Below, one piece after another: positions 22,934-33,096 of a stretch of DNA of 64,000 bases. Each line of letters starts with the position of its first letter. Within the stretch, counting starts at the first letter, position 1. Both the position numbers and the translations under genes were made by a program. The DNA is from Mesostigma viride (Eukaryota > Streptophyta > Mesostigmatophyceae > Mesostigmatales > Mesostigmataceae): positions 791,529 to 855,528 of the forward strand of contig RPFO01000015.1 of NCBI GenBank assembly GCA_009746045.1. The letters run 5' to 3'. The notes below the pieces were generated by a model, which made no database searches, was not told the DNA's origin, and worked only from the letters and a program-made list of their open reading frames with translations.

Positions 22934-23344
22934 TCAACACCAATTGCCGCCATCCATATTGTCAACAGGGCGTTGTGAGTTAACGTTTGCTTTGTCGCTC
23001 ATATTTCGCTTTGCCTTCGGCTTAGGCGAGCTCGCCTTGTCATCTCCAAAGAGTATGCAATGCTGCACAAGAAGACCGACATTTATTACTGCGCCAACTA
23101 TATCGTCCTCAAGATTGCCAGCATCTCCAAAGATCACCAAAGCCGCAACCAGATCGAGGGTGGCGCTGTGCCCTTCGTGTGCGATGCTCTGCTCTTCTAC
23201 AGCCGTGGGGCTCGGAGCATTTGGGTTAATGTCGTCGCCAATAGCAGGCTTCGGGTCACCTTTCGCGAGGGTAACCCGTTGTAGCCATTCCTGAAAAAGC
23301 TGGTCGGTGTCCCTCATGGCTGGCGACTCCCGAGCACCTGCCAC
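22934..23344 (-). CDS. Hypothetical 136-aa ORF
   Basis: Not recognised. The frame has a balanced composition and no low complexity; it starts MAGARESPAMRD, has a hydrophobic middle (ATLDLVAALVIFGDAG, then IVGAVINVGLLVQ) and a Lys/Pro-rich end. A run of GTTCACC 11-mers lies 60-110 bp upstream. Overlapping open frames on the plus strand weaken the call. It could be a decayed gene or chance. Confidence 0.22.
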   Translation of the reverse strand: MAGARESPAMRDTDQLFQEWLQRVTLAKGDPKPAIGDDINPNAPSPTAVEEQSIAHEGHSATLDLVAALVIFGDAGNLEDDIVGAVINVGLLVQHCILFGDDKASSPKPKAKRNMSDKANVNSQRPVDNMDGGNWC

Positions 23345-23405
23345 CTTCCCGCGAATGTTGCACGTCTGGCATTTTCATGGGCTTGCTTTCGCGCCAACGC
23401 ACGCT

Positions 23406-23456
23406 GTTCACCACAAGTTCACCAGCAGTTCACGGACAGTTCACCAGGAGTTCACC
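23406..23456. repeat. GTTCAC array with 11-bp period
   Basis: GTTCAC occurs at 23406, 23417, 23428, 23439 and 23450, exactly 11 bp apart, with a mostly conserved GTTCACCANNA unit. It sits just 5' of the decayed LINE. Related hexamer clusters occur at 8563-8741 and 26617-26735. Confidence 0.85.
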
Positions 23457-23489
23457 ATTGAACCTCGGACTTTGGGGAGAACCAACCTC

Positions 23490-26465
23490 GGATTGGGGTC
23501 GACGGTCTGCCTATTGAATTCTGGAAAACGTTCTGGTCCCTTCCGTACACATGTAGACTTTTACGAATGTATTATTGAAATTTGGCGGCACGGTAAGGTG
23601 AGCGGCAGCTGGGCTGAATCCGCGCTTATCTTATTGTACAAAAACGGCGACAAGACCCTATGGAAAAACTACCGCCCAATCCGTCTCCTCACGGTAGCGT
23701 ACAAGATCATTCGTAAAATAATCCAACGACGCTTATACACCGTCCTAGACTTCCTCATTGGTCCGGAGCAAGTGGGCTTTAGTTAGGGCCAATGTCCACA
23801 TCAACGACAGCGTCACCCTCATCATGGACATTGTGGACAAAGCATGGCGCGACGATATAGAGGGCTTCTTATTGTTCTGGGATTTTGAAAAAGCCTTTGA
23901 CCGTATCAGCTGGGAATACCTCGAACACATTCTAACCGCGCTAGGATTTGGCCCACAACTCATGACCGTCATTATGGGTATGATCAAATCACTCGCATGG
24001 TATTTACTGATAGATGGACACAAGTCAGCGACCGGCGCTAGTTCACGATCGCTACCACAAGGAGATTGCATGTCCCCTATTCTATTTCTCTTGGCCCACA
24101 CAGGACTCTACTGGCTACACCAGTGCGATCCACGCATTCGGGGCTTCCCGACAGGTAACGTACGGCAAAGGTATATTCCAAACGGCTTATGTGGATGACA
24201 CAACAAATGTTTGTATCTCACTGCCTGAAGTGCATGCTGTCATGGAAAATATCACTACCTATTCTGTTGCCACACAACAACGATGCAATGTGCTCAAGTC
24301 CACGGGACTGCACATCGGCAAAACCAACACCCCACGCTCCGCCCTCCCCAACCTGGCTGTGACCTGGGCAAGCCGGGGGATCACCACCTTTTGCACAATT
24401 GTCCCATCGGCTGCACGCCCGAGGGACGCTTGGCTGAACAACGTTCGTTCATGTATGATGAAACCAACCACGTGGGCAAACTTGCAGACGTTCTCCTTAC
24501 CGCAGGGCGCTGGGGGGCCGTCCACCGCATGAGCCTACGCGGGCGAACCCTGATCGTCAACCAACTTTTGTTCTCTAAGGTTCTGTACTATTGCTAAGCA
24601 CACCCACCCAATGACGCCACCACACAGCTCATCCAACGCATTGGCAGCAATTTTGTGTGGAAACAGAAAGGCTTAATCTCCCACACGTTACACGGATGGA
24701 TCAACAGAGAGATGTCCTTCATGTCATGGGTGCACGGGGGCCTCGGGCTCCACAACATACAATGGCGTTTGTGGTCGCTATATGCTAAACAAGTGATATA
24801 TATATGTTTTTATGGGAGTCAACACACACCCTGGCTGCATGCTTGCTCGTGAAACGCTAGCCTCTCTTTCCACCCATGCTAGTGGCACCTCGTGGCAACT
24901 GGGGGCGGGAATACTGGGCAGCACCCTTATTTCGTACAAAGGACTCCCATGGCACAGGCAGCGCATATGGACGGGTTACAATAAGCTCAAGCCAGGTCGC
25001 TTGGTCTTTCCTACTACCCGAGAGGAGGTGGCACGGCAGCCACTGTTTTTTAATGACTTGATCACTGACGCTACTAACAAGCCCCTCGGCACTCTCCACG
25101 GACACAACCCGTATGATGGCTTTCTGCGCGCGTCACCGCCGCGCGATTGTCAGGGTGCTGGACCTCTACCTGGGGCACGGCGCTACGTATTGACTGCTCC
25201 GGCTACGACGAGGTCAGCACTAGGGTCTCACACATGCCCTCCCTGCAAGCGTGGCAAACCCTTATAAGTGCGATACCAGCGGCGTGGCATGCATTGATGA
25301 CTGCCCCACGCAAGCCAATTATTATAACCGGCGACTGGGTTAGCTTCTACGCCGACGGCGTCACGCCTGCGTGGAAAGGTTTAGTCGTGACGGTTCTGCC
25401 ACATGATGGGCTCCAACTACAACTGCTGGACGCTATTCCTGGCCACAAGGGGTGTCTGTATCAACTATCCACCTTATATGTGTACACGCCATCTTCCCAG
25501 TGTCACCGCATACGCGTAGTCCCATGGTCTGTGCCAAGATCTTGCATGATCCGGCCGGACCCATTATCCCCGGTTGGGAGCATTACATGGCTACACGTGG
25601 GCAACACATGGCTCGATTTACTCCATATGGACACGGTTGAATTTGGATGGGTCTTAACCAAGGGGGACATCAGAACCAGCAAATGTATCTTTGAGTACAC
25701 CACAGATTGGGGTTCAGTTATGATATCTTGTTGCATACCTACCATCAACCCCATCCGGGCCGTGCCCGATGGGGAATACGATGGCCGGGCTACACTTGGG
25801 TCAAGCTGATTACCCTGGCGGTAAACCACCCTCTGGTGGACCGCAGGGCCACTGATGTACAACATCTTCTGATGCATAGGGCGATAGGGGTCTGCGCTAC
25901 ACTCCATGAGCGTTTTGGTCATGATGCATCATGCCTGTGCACGCACCCTAGCGAAACCATTGAGCTCCGGTTCCTTTTCTGTAATCTCCCAGGGGTTTGG
26001 AAGTGGCTCATTAACATCTGGGCCGCATGGACGGCATCGCCACCCAATCTCGACCCAATTAGCGAGCGTACCATCGTTTTCGGTATTGCTGGCACACCAG
26101 ACGAGCTTTTAGACTCCCAAGTAGAATGGATATGGTTGCGCACTACTATGCTATACGCGATCTGGACCATACGCAACGAGACAGTCTTTAAGGTCCGCGA
26201 GGAGTATACCCGCGGCGGCGTAGTCCGACGCTTTGATCAGTTATCAGTACTATACCTATGGAATGCGGCGATGCGCCGATACTGGCTATTGGCTCAGGAA
26301 CAACACAGGGTGTGGGACCCAGGGCCCAATAACGACAAACCCAGCCCGCTCCAGCTCTTTCATGATCTACTGGGCCGTAACCAGGTATTCACCATTATCA
26401 TGCCCCGCGGTGACATGACTCAGGTCCACTGGCTTCCCTGGTCAAATAATGACGCGCCCTATTAA
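23490..26465 (+). pseudogene. L1-type LINE ORF2 (RT to C-terminal zinc region), heavily broken
   Basis: Consecutive blocks follow plant/L1-type LINE ORF2 order but in at least five frames. They are DGLPIEFWKTFW, then LILLYKNGDKTLWKNYRPIR (fingers), VGFS near 23785, FWDFEKAFDRISW (catalytic, near 23880), SLPQGDCMSPILF (normally RQGCPLSP) and AYVDDTTN near 24189 (the (Y/F)xDD box). MSLRGRTLIVNQLLFSKVLY and a GGLGLHN block follow. The last frame (25707-26465) has CLCTHPSETIELRFLFCNLPG.W and YAIWTIRNETVF, matching the zf-RVT region. Stops and shifts occur near 23785, 24190, 24597, 25140 and 25800. There is no endonuclease upstream. An old, 5'-truncated, dead copy. Confidence 0.82.
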
Positions 26466-26616
26466 GTTAGCCCTTCACCTGTCACCTCCACACGTGTGTG
26501 TGCCCACCTTCAATTAGGATTCGCGGATACTCATTTCCCCTGAATCCCCTCTCACCTGTTTGGTCCGTCCATAATTGGCTAATAAAAATATACGGCATTT
26601 CCCCGAAAGATTGCCG

Positions 26617-26735
26617 GTGAACTGTCCGGTGAACTCGTGAACTCGTCGGGACCCGGCCAAAATTAGCTCGGCCCGGTCGGCCCAGTTCACAAAAGAGTTC
26701 ACAAGAGTTCACCGCCTCATGTGAGTCGTGCCTTA
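26617..26735. repeat. GTGAAC/GTTCAC module, copy 2 (inverted relative to 8.6 kb)
   Basis: GTGAAC at 26617, 26629 and 26637 faces GTTCAC at 26685, 26697 and 26707, a partly palindromic layout. It ends in the same 22-nt block as 8563-8584, in reverse complement (26714-26735). Confidence 0.65.
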
Positions 26736-26911
26736 GCGATAAGCAAACGCCCCCGCTTCTGCTTGGCCATAGCGATGGACTTGAGCGTTTTCTGCCTTGC
26801 GTCCTGCGCGAACCTTCACCCTTGGAAGTTGGCGCGCCTGCAGTTTCTTCTGTCATTTGTACTTCCGCACCTGTTCCGCACCCAAAATTTGGCGCGCATG
26901 CTACCCGTTCA

Positions 26912-26934
26912 GTTGTTGTTGTTGTTGTTGTTGT
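26912..26934. repeat. Microsatellite (GTT)n
   Basis: About 7.7 copies of GTT in a non-coding interval. Confidence 0.95.
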
Positions 26935-26952
26935 GTCCCACGCCGCACATGG

Positions 26953-26986
26953 GCAGAATCTATAGTGGCCGAGGGCCGGATATATT
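26953..26986. repeat. 34-bp target-site duplication, left
   Basis: A 34-nt sequence (begins GCAGAATCTATAGTGGCC, ends CCGGATATATT) repeated without mismatch at 30294-30327, on either side of the RLE-type LINE. Confidence 0.9.
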
Positions 26987-27005
26987 AGGGGTCCCCTAAT
27001 ATATC
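26979..27005. other. Palindrome across the LINE 5' junction
   Basis: GATATATTAGGGG (26979-26991) and its exact reverse complement (26993-27005) surround a single T. The last 8 bases of the left target duplication form part of the left arm, so the palindrome spans the insertion junction. Confidence 0.9.
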
Positions 27006-27034
27006 CCCTTTACCCGGAAGCTCACTGCCAGCGG

Positions 27035-30000
27035 GTGTACTCCATTCACGGGCGCGCTCAGCACGCGCGCGCCTGTGTTGCTCAACGGCCCCTCAACCGG
27101 CCAGCAGTCCCGGCCCCCTCCCCCCCTCCCGCCTCGGCTCCCCCCGGCTCCCAGCCCCCGCCGCCCGACTACTCGGCCAGTTGGCGTTGGCTTGACACGG
27201 TCCCCTGGGATGCATGCGCCATCAACCCGACGTCTACCCTGACCGACCTCCCCCACCGCGCGCGTAGCCTTTTCGCGCAATGTGCAATCGTTTCTCTCCG
27301 GCGCATGCACGCCGCTCCGGACGACCCGCTGGGCTTTAAACTGCACATGGTGACCCCCCGCCTGCTCCTCACCCCTCTCGGGCGTGGTGTGCGCGGCCTC
27401 CAGGGTGCGGTTATTGCCCGTTGCCGACGCTTTCTGCAGGGGGACTGGGAGGGGCTGTTTGGCGTGCCGCCCCCGCGCACGGCCCGGCTGTCGGGGGAGG
27501 TCAACTTCGAGCGGGTGGCCGCCGACGTCATCCGCCTCGTCCGCGAGGGGCAGCTCAGCCGGGCCATGACCCGCTTGGAAATGGCCAAGCTCGCCCCCGC
27601 CAATGCGGCTACCCTGGCGGCCTTGGAGGCTCTTCACCCTGCGGAGCCCGGATTCCAGCTGCCCGTGCCGGACCCCCTGCCGGCCCCCCTCCGGCTGGAC
27701 CGCGACTGCTTCCTGGAGGTGATGCGTGAGGTCCCGCGGGCTTCCTCTACCGGGCCGTCGGGCTGGCGCTACGAGCACTTGGAGGTCCTGGTGGGGCATG
27801 GGGGCGAGGACATTCTCTTTGACACCCTCATTGACCTGGCGGCTGGTCGCGTTCCTCCCGCTGCGCGCGAGTGGTTAGCGGGCGCTCGCCTCCTCGCTCT
27901 GCTCAAGGGTGTCTTGCCCCCCCCGAGGGCAAGGTGCGCCCGATCGCCTGCGGTGAGGTGCTCCGCAAGCTCGTGGGCAAAGTGATCTGCCGCCAAAAGG
28001 CGCCCGAGCTCCGTGCCTTTTTCTGCCCGCCCCTCGCAGCGGGTGAGACCTCGGTGGCGGCCCAGCTGGGGGTGACGACTCCAGGCGGGGCGGATATCCT
28101 CATCCATTCGGTGCAGGCCTACCTCGAGGCCCACCCCACCCACGCTGTCGTCAAGGTCGACTGCCACAACGCGTTCAACAGTCTGTCCCGCGCCAGCATG
28201 TTTGCGGCCGTCATGGAGTCCTTCGAGGACTTGTACGCTTGGACAGCCGTGTGCTACGGCCAGCCCGGCCAACTGGTTCACATCATGGAGGACGGCACTC
28301 GCGGCGGCCTGCTGTCGCGGTCGGGCACCCAGCAAGGGGACCCCCTGGGACCCCTGTACTTTGCCGCCCCCCTCCAGGGTTGCCTCCAAGCGGTCCATGC
28401 TGCCCACCCGGCGGTCGCTATTCAGGCCTACTTGGATGATATCTACCTGCTGGGCCCTGTGCCGGACACCACCGCGGCTCTGCTGGCACTGCAGACCGCG
28501 GTGGCCGACATCAACCTCCAGTTGACCCTTGCCAAGTGCGCGGTGTACTCGCCCCAAGGTGATTGCTCCGGCTTTCCGCCCCAGCTCTTGGGCCGGGACG
28601 AGCGCCTCCATGGGTTGGATGTCCTCGGCGTTCCGGTTGGCGACCCCGCGTTTGTCATCGATGCTCTGCGGGCCGCCCTCGAGGCACGCACTGAGGTACT
28701 GCCCTTGATTGCGCGCCTTCATGATTCGCAGACCAAGGGTCTGCTTCTGTGGTTTTGCGCTCACCCTCGCGTCGTTCACTGGCTCCGGGGCGCTCTTCCG
28801 TCTCAGGTCCGGCTGGCCGCCGAGGGCCACGACGAACGCATCCAGTCGGCCTTGGCGCAGCTGGTCCCGGGCCCCGACCTCCCGCCACATGCTATTCGCA
28901 TTGCCTCCCTGCCTGCACGGATGGGTGGCTGCGGTCTGACTCGTGCCGCCCGGCTGGCCCCAGCAGCCTTTTTGGGCTCCGTCGCTCAGTCGTGGGCGGA
29001 AAGCTGCCGGCTCCTGCCCCTTTTGGCAACGGCAGCGCCTGACCTCCTGGACCCCAGCAGCCCTTTGCCCTTCGTCACCGCCATCCAGGAGGCCTATGCT
29101 GAGATCCAGCAGGCCTGTTCTCCCGTCCGTGCCGCTCAGGCGGTACAGCGCCACCTCCCTCGCGGCACTCCCTCGGTCGCCTCCGTTCAATCTCCCGCCG
29201 CATTCCCTGCTCGCGTCATCGATAAACACCAGAAAACCTACGCGGGTATTCTGCACACGGCTGATTGGATTGCTCTTTTCGCGGACCTCAACGCCCAGGG
29301 ACGTGCGTGGCTGTTCTCGCTTTCCTTGCGGAGTGTGGGCTCGGCGTACCTTCGTGCTCTTCCCATGGCCCCCCATTCGCCTTGGCTCCCAGCCACTACT
29401 CGGTGGCGCTCCGGCACCAGCTATTTGCCCCGCAGCCTCTTGTTCCGGCCGGGCGGCCTTGTGGTAGCTGTGGGCAGCCGCTGGATCCCACGGGGACTCA
29501 CTACCTTGCCTGCATGGGGGGCCAACAGAATCAGAATTGGTATTTGTATTTGCACACTGTCCTCCTGACGGTGGTGCTCGCCATGATTCGGTCGGTTTTC
29601 CCCCACGCGAACATCCGGTCCGAGGATGCGGATGGCGCTGCCTTCTATTCCCCCAACCACCGGCCTGACATCGTGGTGCTGGACTTTGAGGGGGGTGGCC
29701 GGCATCTGCTTATTGACGTTTCGGTGGCGCGGCCCTTGGCTCTTAGCCACGTGGCTGGGGCCTCCCTCACGGCAGGTTACACGGCGGACCGGGCGGAGCG
29801 GACCAAGCTCCTGGCCTACGGCGACGTCGGGCACCATCGTGTGGTGCCCTTTGTCCTGGAGGAGTTTGGGGCCATGGGGCCCCTGACCTCCGCCTTCTTC
29901 AAGGAGTGTTGCCGGCTCCGGGAGGACCGGCTGGACCTGGAGGGCCAGCGGGCCCCATGGTCGGCGCGGACCTGGACGTCATATTGGCGTCAGCGCTTGT

Positions 30001-30080
30001 CGGTGGCGCTGACTCGGGCCATGGCGGACATCATGCTCCGCCGTACGCGGGCTGATTTTGCGGTGCAGCAGGGCTATTAG
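27035..30080 (+). pseudogene. RT and restriction-like endonuclease polyprotein of the RLE LINE, two frame breaks
   Basis: Frame 1 (27035 to about 27920) has the pre-RT block STGPSGWRYEHLEVLV. Frame 2 (about 27925-29370) has GKVRPIACGEVLRKLVGKV, VKVDCHNAFNSLSR, GTQQGDPLGPLYFA and the active site AYLDDIYLL (YLDD at 28429-28440). Frame 3 (about 29370-30080) has the knuckle CGSCGQPLDPTGTHYLAC and a PD-(D/E)xK-type nuclease: HRPDIVVLD, LLIDVSVARP and a Lys in RTKLLAYGD. The breaks coincide with C8 at 27917-27924 and a C6 run near 29369. With an undecayed 34-bp target duplication, consensus errors in homopolymers are as likely as mutation. Without the two indels this would be one protein of about 1000 aa. 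Confidence 0.85.
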
Positions 30081-30246
30081 GTTCCTCCCGTTAGGCGTTT
30101 CCATTGGTCTTATCGTACTTCGTAGTATAGAGCTTTGACATGGCTCTGTATATAGGTTTATAGCTGGGCGTTTGCTTTGGTTTGAGTGATTTCACTCTGC
30201 TGTAAGTAATTATATTTTTAAAATATATCCCCTAATATAATAGGGG

Positions 30247-30290
30247 AGTACATTAGGGGGGAGTACATTAGGGGAGTACATTAGGGGGGG
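30247..30290. repeat. 3' tail repeats of the RLE LINE
   Basis: Three imperfect 13-16-bp units of AGTACATTAGGGG start at 30247, 30262 and 30275. Upstream, AATATATCCCCTAATATAATAGGGG echoes the palindrome at the 5' junction. Several LINE families end in short tandem repeats instead of poly(A). Confidence 0.85.
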
Positions 30291-30293
30291 CAC

Positions 30294-30327
30294 GCAGAAT
30301 CTATAGTGGCCGAGGGCCGGATATATT
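30294..30327. repeat. 34-bp target-site duplication, right
   Basis: Exact partner of 26953-26986. Confidence 0.9.
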
Positions 30328-30648
30328 TAGTATCGGTGGTACTGTCGGGGCACTGGGACATGGACCCGTTCAGTAGCCTTCGCACGGGCACCTGCTCTGG
30401 TGTCCTAGTAGGAGCCACTAGCCTGCGCTGTCCGTTCTGTTCGTTCGCCGTCACGTTTTTTCCGGCTCATGCCGCCGCATATGCATACGGCACTCGTATT
30501 AATCGGCCCGTACCGTCCCGTTCGTTCCTTCCATTCGTATTTATCGACGCGTACCGTACCCTAGCGTCACGCGTCACGCGTCACCGGGTGCTCCCAACAC
30601 CGGGTGTGATTTGACTGATTTCCAACCCCCCCCCCTCCTACAGTCATT

Positions 30649-30706
30649 CACGCCTTAAGTTGGGTTCGAGGGTTTATTGCATGGGGTCAACCCAACTTAA
30701 GGCGTG
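30649..30706. other. Inverted repeat, 18-bp arms
   Basis: CACGCCTTAAGTTGGGTT (30649-30666) pairs perfectly with 30689-30706 around a 22-nt spacer. A third partial copy, AACCCAACTTAAG, follows directly at 30707-30719. There is no adjacent ORF it would obviously terminate. Confidence 0.9.
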
Positions 30707-31017
30707 AACCCAACTTAAGCCGTTACGTAACCGTAACTTGCGACCCCCAGCCCTGCTGAAGGACTTCAGGGTGTCATTTGATAGCTCTCGTCAAGGCCGA
30801 TCGAACTGCACTAAAGAATTCACCATCAAAGTCGTATTTCGGGTCCGAACTTGGACGCAAGTCCTCAAACCGGCTCTGGGCAGGTGAAGCACCCCACCGT
30901 GCTAGCCAAAACTTGGTGTGCTGCATAGGGCATGCGCGTTGTATGCGCGGTAATCGTGGCTATTTACTCTCTAGCCTCGTCTTCCCTAGCATCCGGACTC
31001 AAACAGTAATCCCGTCC

Positions 31018-31308
31018 ATGGCCACTGTCACCAGGACTGGTCTAATAACGGTGAACGGTTTGCACGTGAATGCCAACAACGTTGCTGATCCCGGCGAAAT
31101 ATGTCGCCATGTCAGAGAGCGCAGCAACCCTTACGACAAGAAGGCCATAGCCGTTCAAAAGGCTGACCACAGCCATATTGGCCGGGTGGCCAAACGGCAG
31201 GCCGCTGCCTTGAGCCCGTTCATAGACAATGGCATCATGAAAGTTGCAGAGGTTGTCGCTACACAGGACCATGAGGGCTATCAGTTAACGCCAAGCGCAT
31301 TGGCGTGA
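31018..31308 (+). pseudogene. HIRAN-domain protein, 3' end cut off by a retrotransposon LTR
   Basis: The ATG at 31018 starts about 89 host codons with a HIRAN domain: GLITVNGLHVNANNV, then GEICRHVRERSNPYDKKAIA, then HIGRVAKRQAAALSPFID. HIRAN domains bind 3' single-stranded DNA ends and occur at the N-terminus of Rad5/HLTF-type DNA-repair helicases, and also alone. The frame continues upstream to 30778 without clear coding character, so the ATG at 31018 is preferred. After codon QL the frame enters the LTR that begins at 31284 and stops seven codons later. No matching 3' part was found downstream in this window. Either the gene was broken by the insertion, or the fragment was already isolated. 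Confidence 0.65.
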
Positions 31309-31993
31309 TCCTGATTCGGCATATCTCTGCGATTCCAGCGGCACCGGAACGAGTTCATTCCGACGAGTATCAAGAAAGTTATGGCGTTCCGACTTCCCGG
31401 TCGCGCGCGAGCGCGAGCCGGCTGTTCTTCTAAGTCGGACGTGAATATTTGCCGACGACATATGGGGTCGACAGTAATTCCTGGGCTGACAGGAATTAGG
31501 TGCTGCACCTACGACGGTATATTGGATTAATACGTCGTACGCAGGCAATAGGAACCCTAACCTGTGGTCTGTTGGTACCGCAGGCTTAGTCCTGGACTTC
31601 TAGGTGCAGATGCAATAATCACTGTGGTGACTGTACTCTGTGGTCACTGTGCCTGTATGGCAGACCTACTGTATAGGAGTTGGGCGCTGTACAGGTAGTG
31701 AATACTGTACCGGGGGTGTTATTACTGAGCAGGCCTCCTAGGCTGCTCAGGACTAGCAAGCACAGTGCACAAGTATATAAACAATAGGCCAGTGCCAAAT
31801 GGGCATCTCTTGCGAGCCCGCCTCACGTGTTGTGCCTTGACTTGGCAAACGCGTGTACAAGCCTCAAGTGTGTGAGCGCTGTAAACATTATCCGATTTTA
31901 ACAAAGCTCTGTTTCCAACCATATCACACATTGCTGCATTGCAACCATATCCTTCACATTGCGTGTGCTAAGAAAGCTTAACTCAAATTACAA
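31284..31993 (+). repeat. Copia-like family LTR A (5' LTR of copy I)
   Basis: About 710 bp, GTTAACGCC...ATTACAA, shared with LTRs B to F. TATATAA at 31774-31780 is the probable promoter. Hairpins are frequent: ACGCCAA/TTGGCGT right at the left end, the GC-rich CGCGCGCGAGCGCG region, and TAATTCCTG/CAGGAATTA. It does not start with TG or end with CA, so the exact borders come from comparing the six copies. Confidence 0.85.
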
Positions 31994-32074
31994 CCAGTCT
32001 CAGCGGAACGGCCAGGAGGGTCGTTGCCGGTTGCGGTGTGCAGCGTTTACGACGAGGAGCTCGTCTGGTGGTGA

Positions 32075-32994
32075 ATGGTGCAGGAGGAACAACGGCAGCA
32101 GGATTTCCGGTTTCGGCAGTCTGCTGGGGGTTCGATTTCTCCTGAATTACGCCGTGTCGTTCGGGATCTATCTTTATTGCTTGCAGATCGTCCGCCTGTA
32201 AATCGCAGCTTCGTGCAATTCGTCGACGACCAGGTCGAAGATTGGGAGCGAATTCTGCGACACGTACAAACCATCGTCATTCCGGAGCACCGGAGCATCG
32301 ACGACCTTGAGCAGGAGCTTCACGGGTTGGTCGGCATCCAGACGGTGATTACTGCAGTAGCAGAGCGAGTGCGGACGGAGTTGGCAGCAAGGCGAGGCGA
32401 GGTTGCGGAAGCAGCTGGCGCAGGGCGACACGAGTTTGTGCCGACAGTAGCGGGCGCGGGAGTACCACGTGCTTTCGCAGGCGGCATCGGCGACGAGGGT
32501 GTTGCAGCGGGGCCAGTTAGGCGTGAACGACGCGGAGCGGAGCATCACAGGCGGCTTGCAGAGGTCGGGGCGACAGCGGAAGCCATCGCCGGAGGACGCG
32601 CGCAACAAGAGTCGGCAGGTTTCCAGAGCGAGTAAGAGTTCCTTTTCAGGAACTGCCCCCGCCCCTTCGCGTTCGTGTGACGCGTTGGGAGGAGTTTGCA
32701 CCTCTTAGGTACGAGAGTGACCTGGAGGTAGGAGCAGGGGGTGTCGCTGGGCTAGGCGACGAGACACTTGGTGACCACGAGGTGCCAACGTACAATCCGA
32801 GAGGTACCAACGACGGGTTGTCACCTGTCTACTTTACCAACGGTGACGATTCAGTCATCGCGGGCCGACAGCGGGTCGACGACGGCGCAGCAGGTAGCAG
32901 GGTACCAGAGCTGATTGTGGTGAGCGACAGCGACGACGACAGCGACAAGGAGAACCAGGACGCGCCTGGGGCCAGCCGTGGTGGTCTTGCCTGA
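32075..32994 (+). pseudogene. ORF1 of copy I (unknown protein), frameshifted
   Basis: Equivalent to the intact 306-codon ORF1 of copy III (51027-50107). Here a 1-nt loss near 32597, compared with copy III, breaks the frame; the remainder continues in another frame to the stop at 32992-32994. See the copy III entry for the protein. Confidence 0.75.
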
Positions 32995-33096
32995 GTGGTA
33001 ACACTTGGCACTTTCCTTTCTTGTTCAGTAGCTTATATTGCTTTAATTACTGCTTGGCCACTTGGCTGGCTGAAGCAGATCTGAACAGAGGCCATC

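Larger units (their letters stand above)
26987..30293 (+). mobile_element. RLE-type LINE insertion (NeSL/R2/Utopia-like), 3.3 kb
   Basis: A non-LTR element bounded by 34-bp target duplications. It contains one pol region (RT then CCHC zinc knuckle then restriction-like endonuclease), a short 3' UTR and a tail of imperfect AGTACATTAGGGG repeats. An endonuclease C-terminal to RT is the hallmark of early-branching LINEs such as R2, CRE, NeSL and Utopia, many of which choose specific targets. No N-terminal zinc fingers are visible, so the copy may be 5'-truncated. Confidence 0.82.

Noticed and set aside
23406-23456. CRISPR array at the phased GTTCAC repeats
   Set aside because: The units are 11 bp with no spacers, and the setting is eukaryotic; this is a short tandem repeat.
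27769-29376. 535-codon minus-strand open frame under the RLE LINE
   Set aside because: A shadow of the GC-rich pol frame; the plus strand carries the recognisable RT motifs.
30247-30290. Telomere-type TTAGGG repeats
   Set aside because: TTAGGGG occurs only within 13-16-bp AGTACATTAGGGG units at a LINE tail, not as a simple hexamer or heptamer array.
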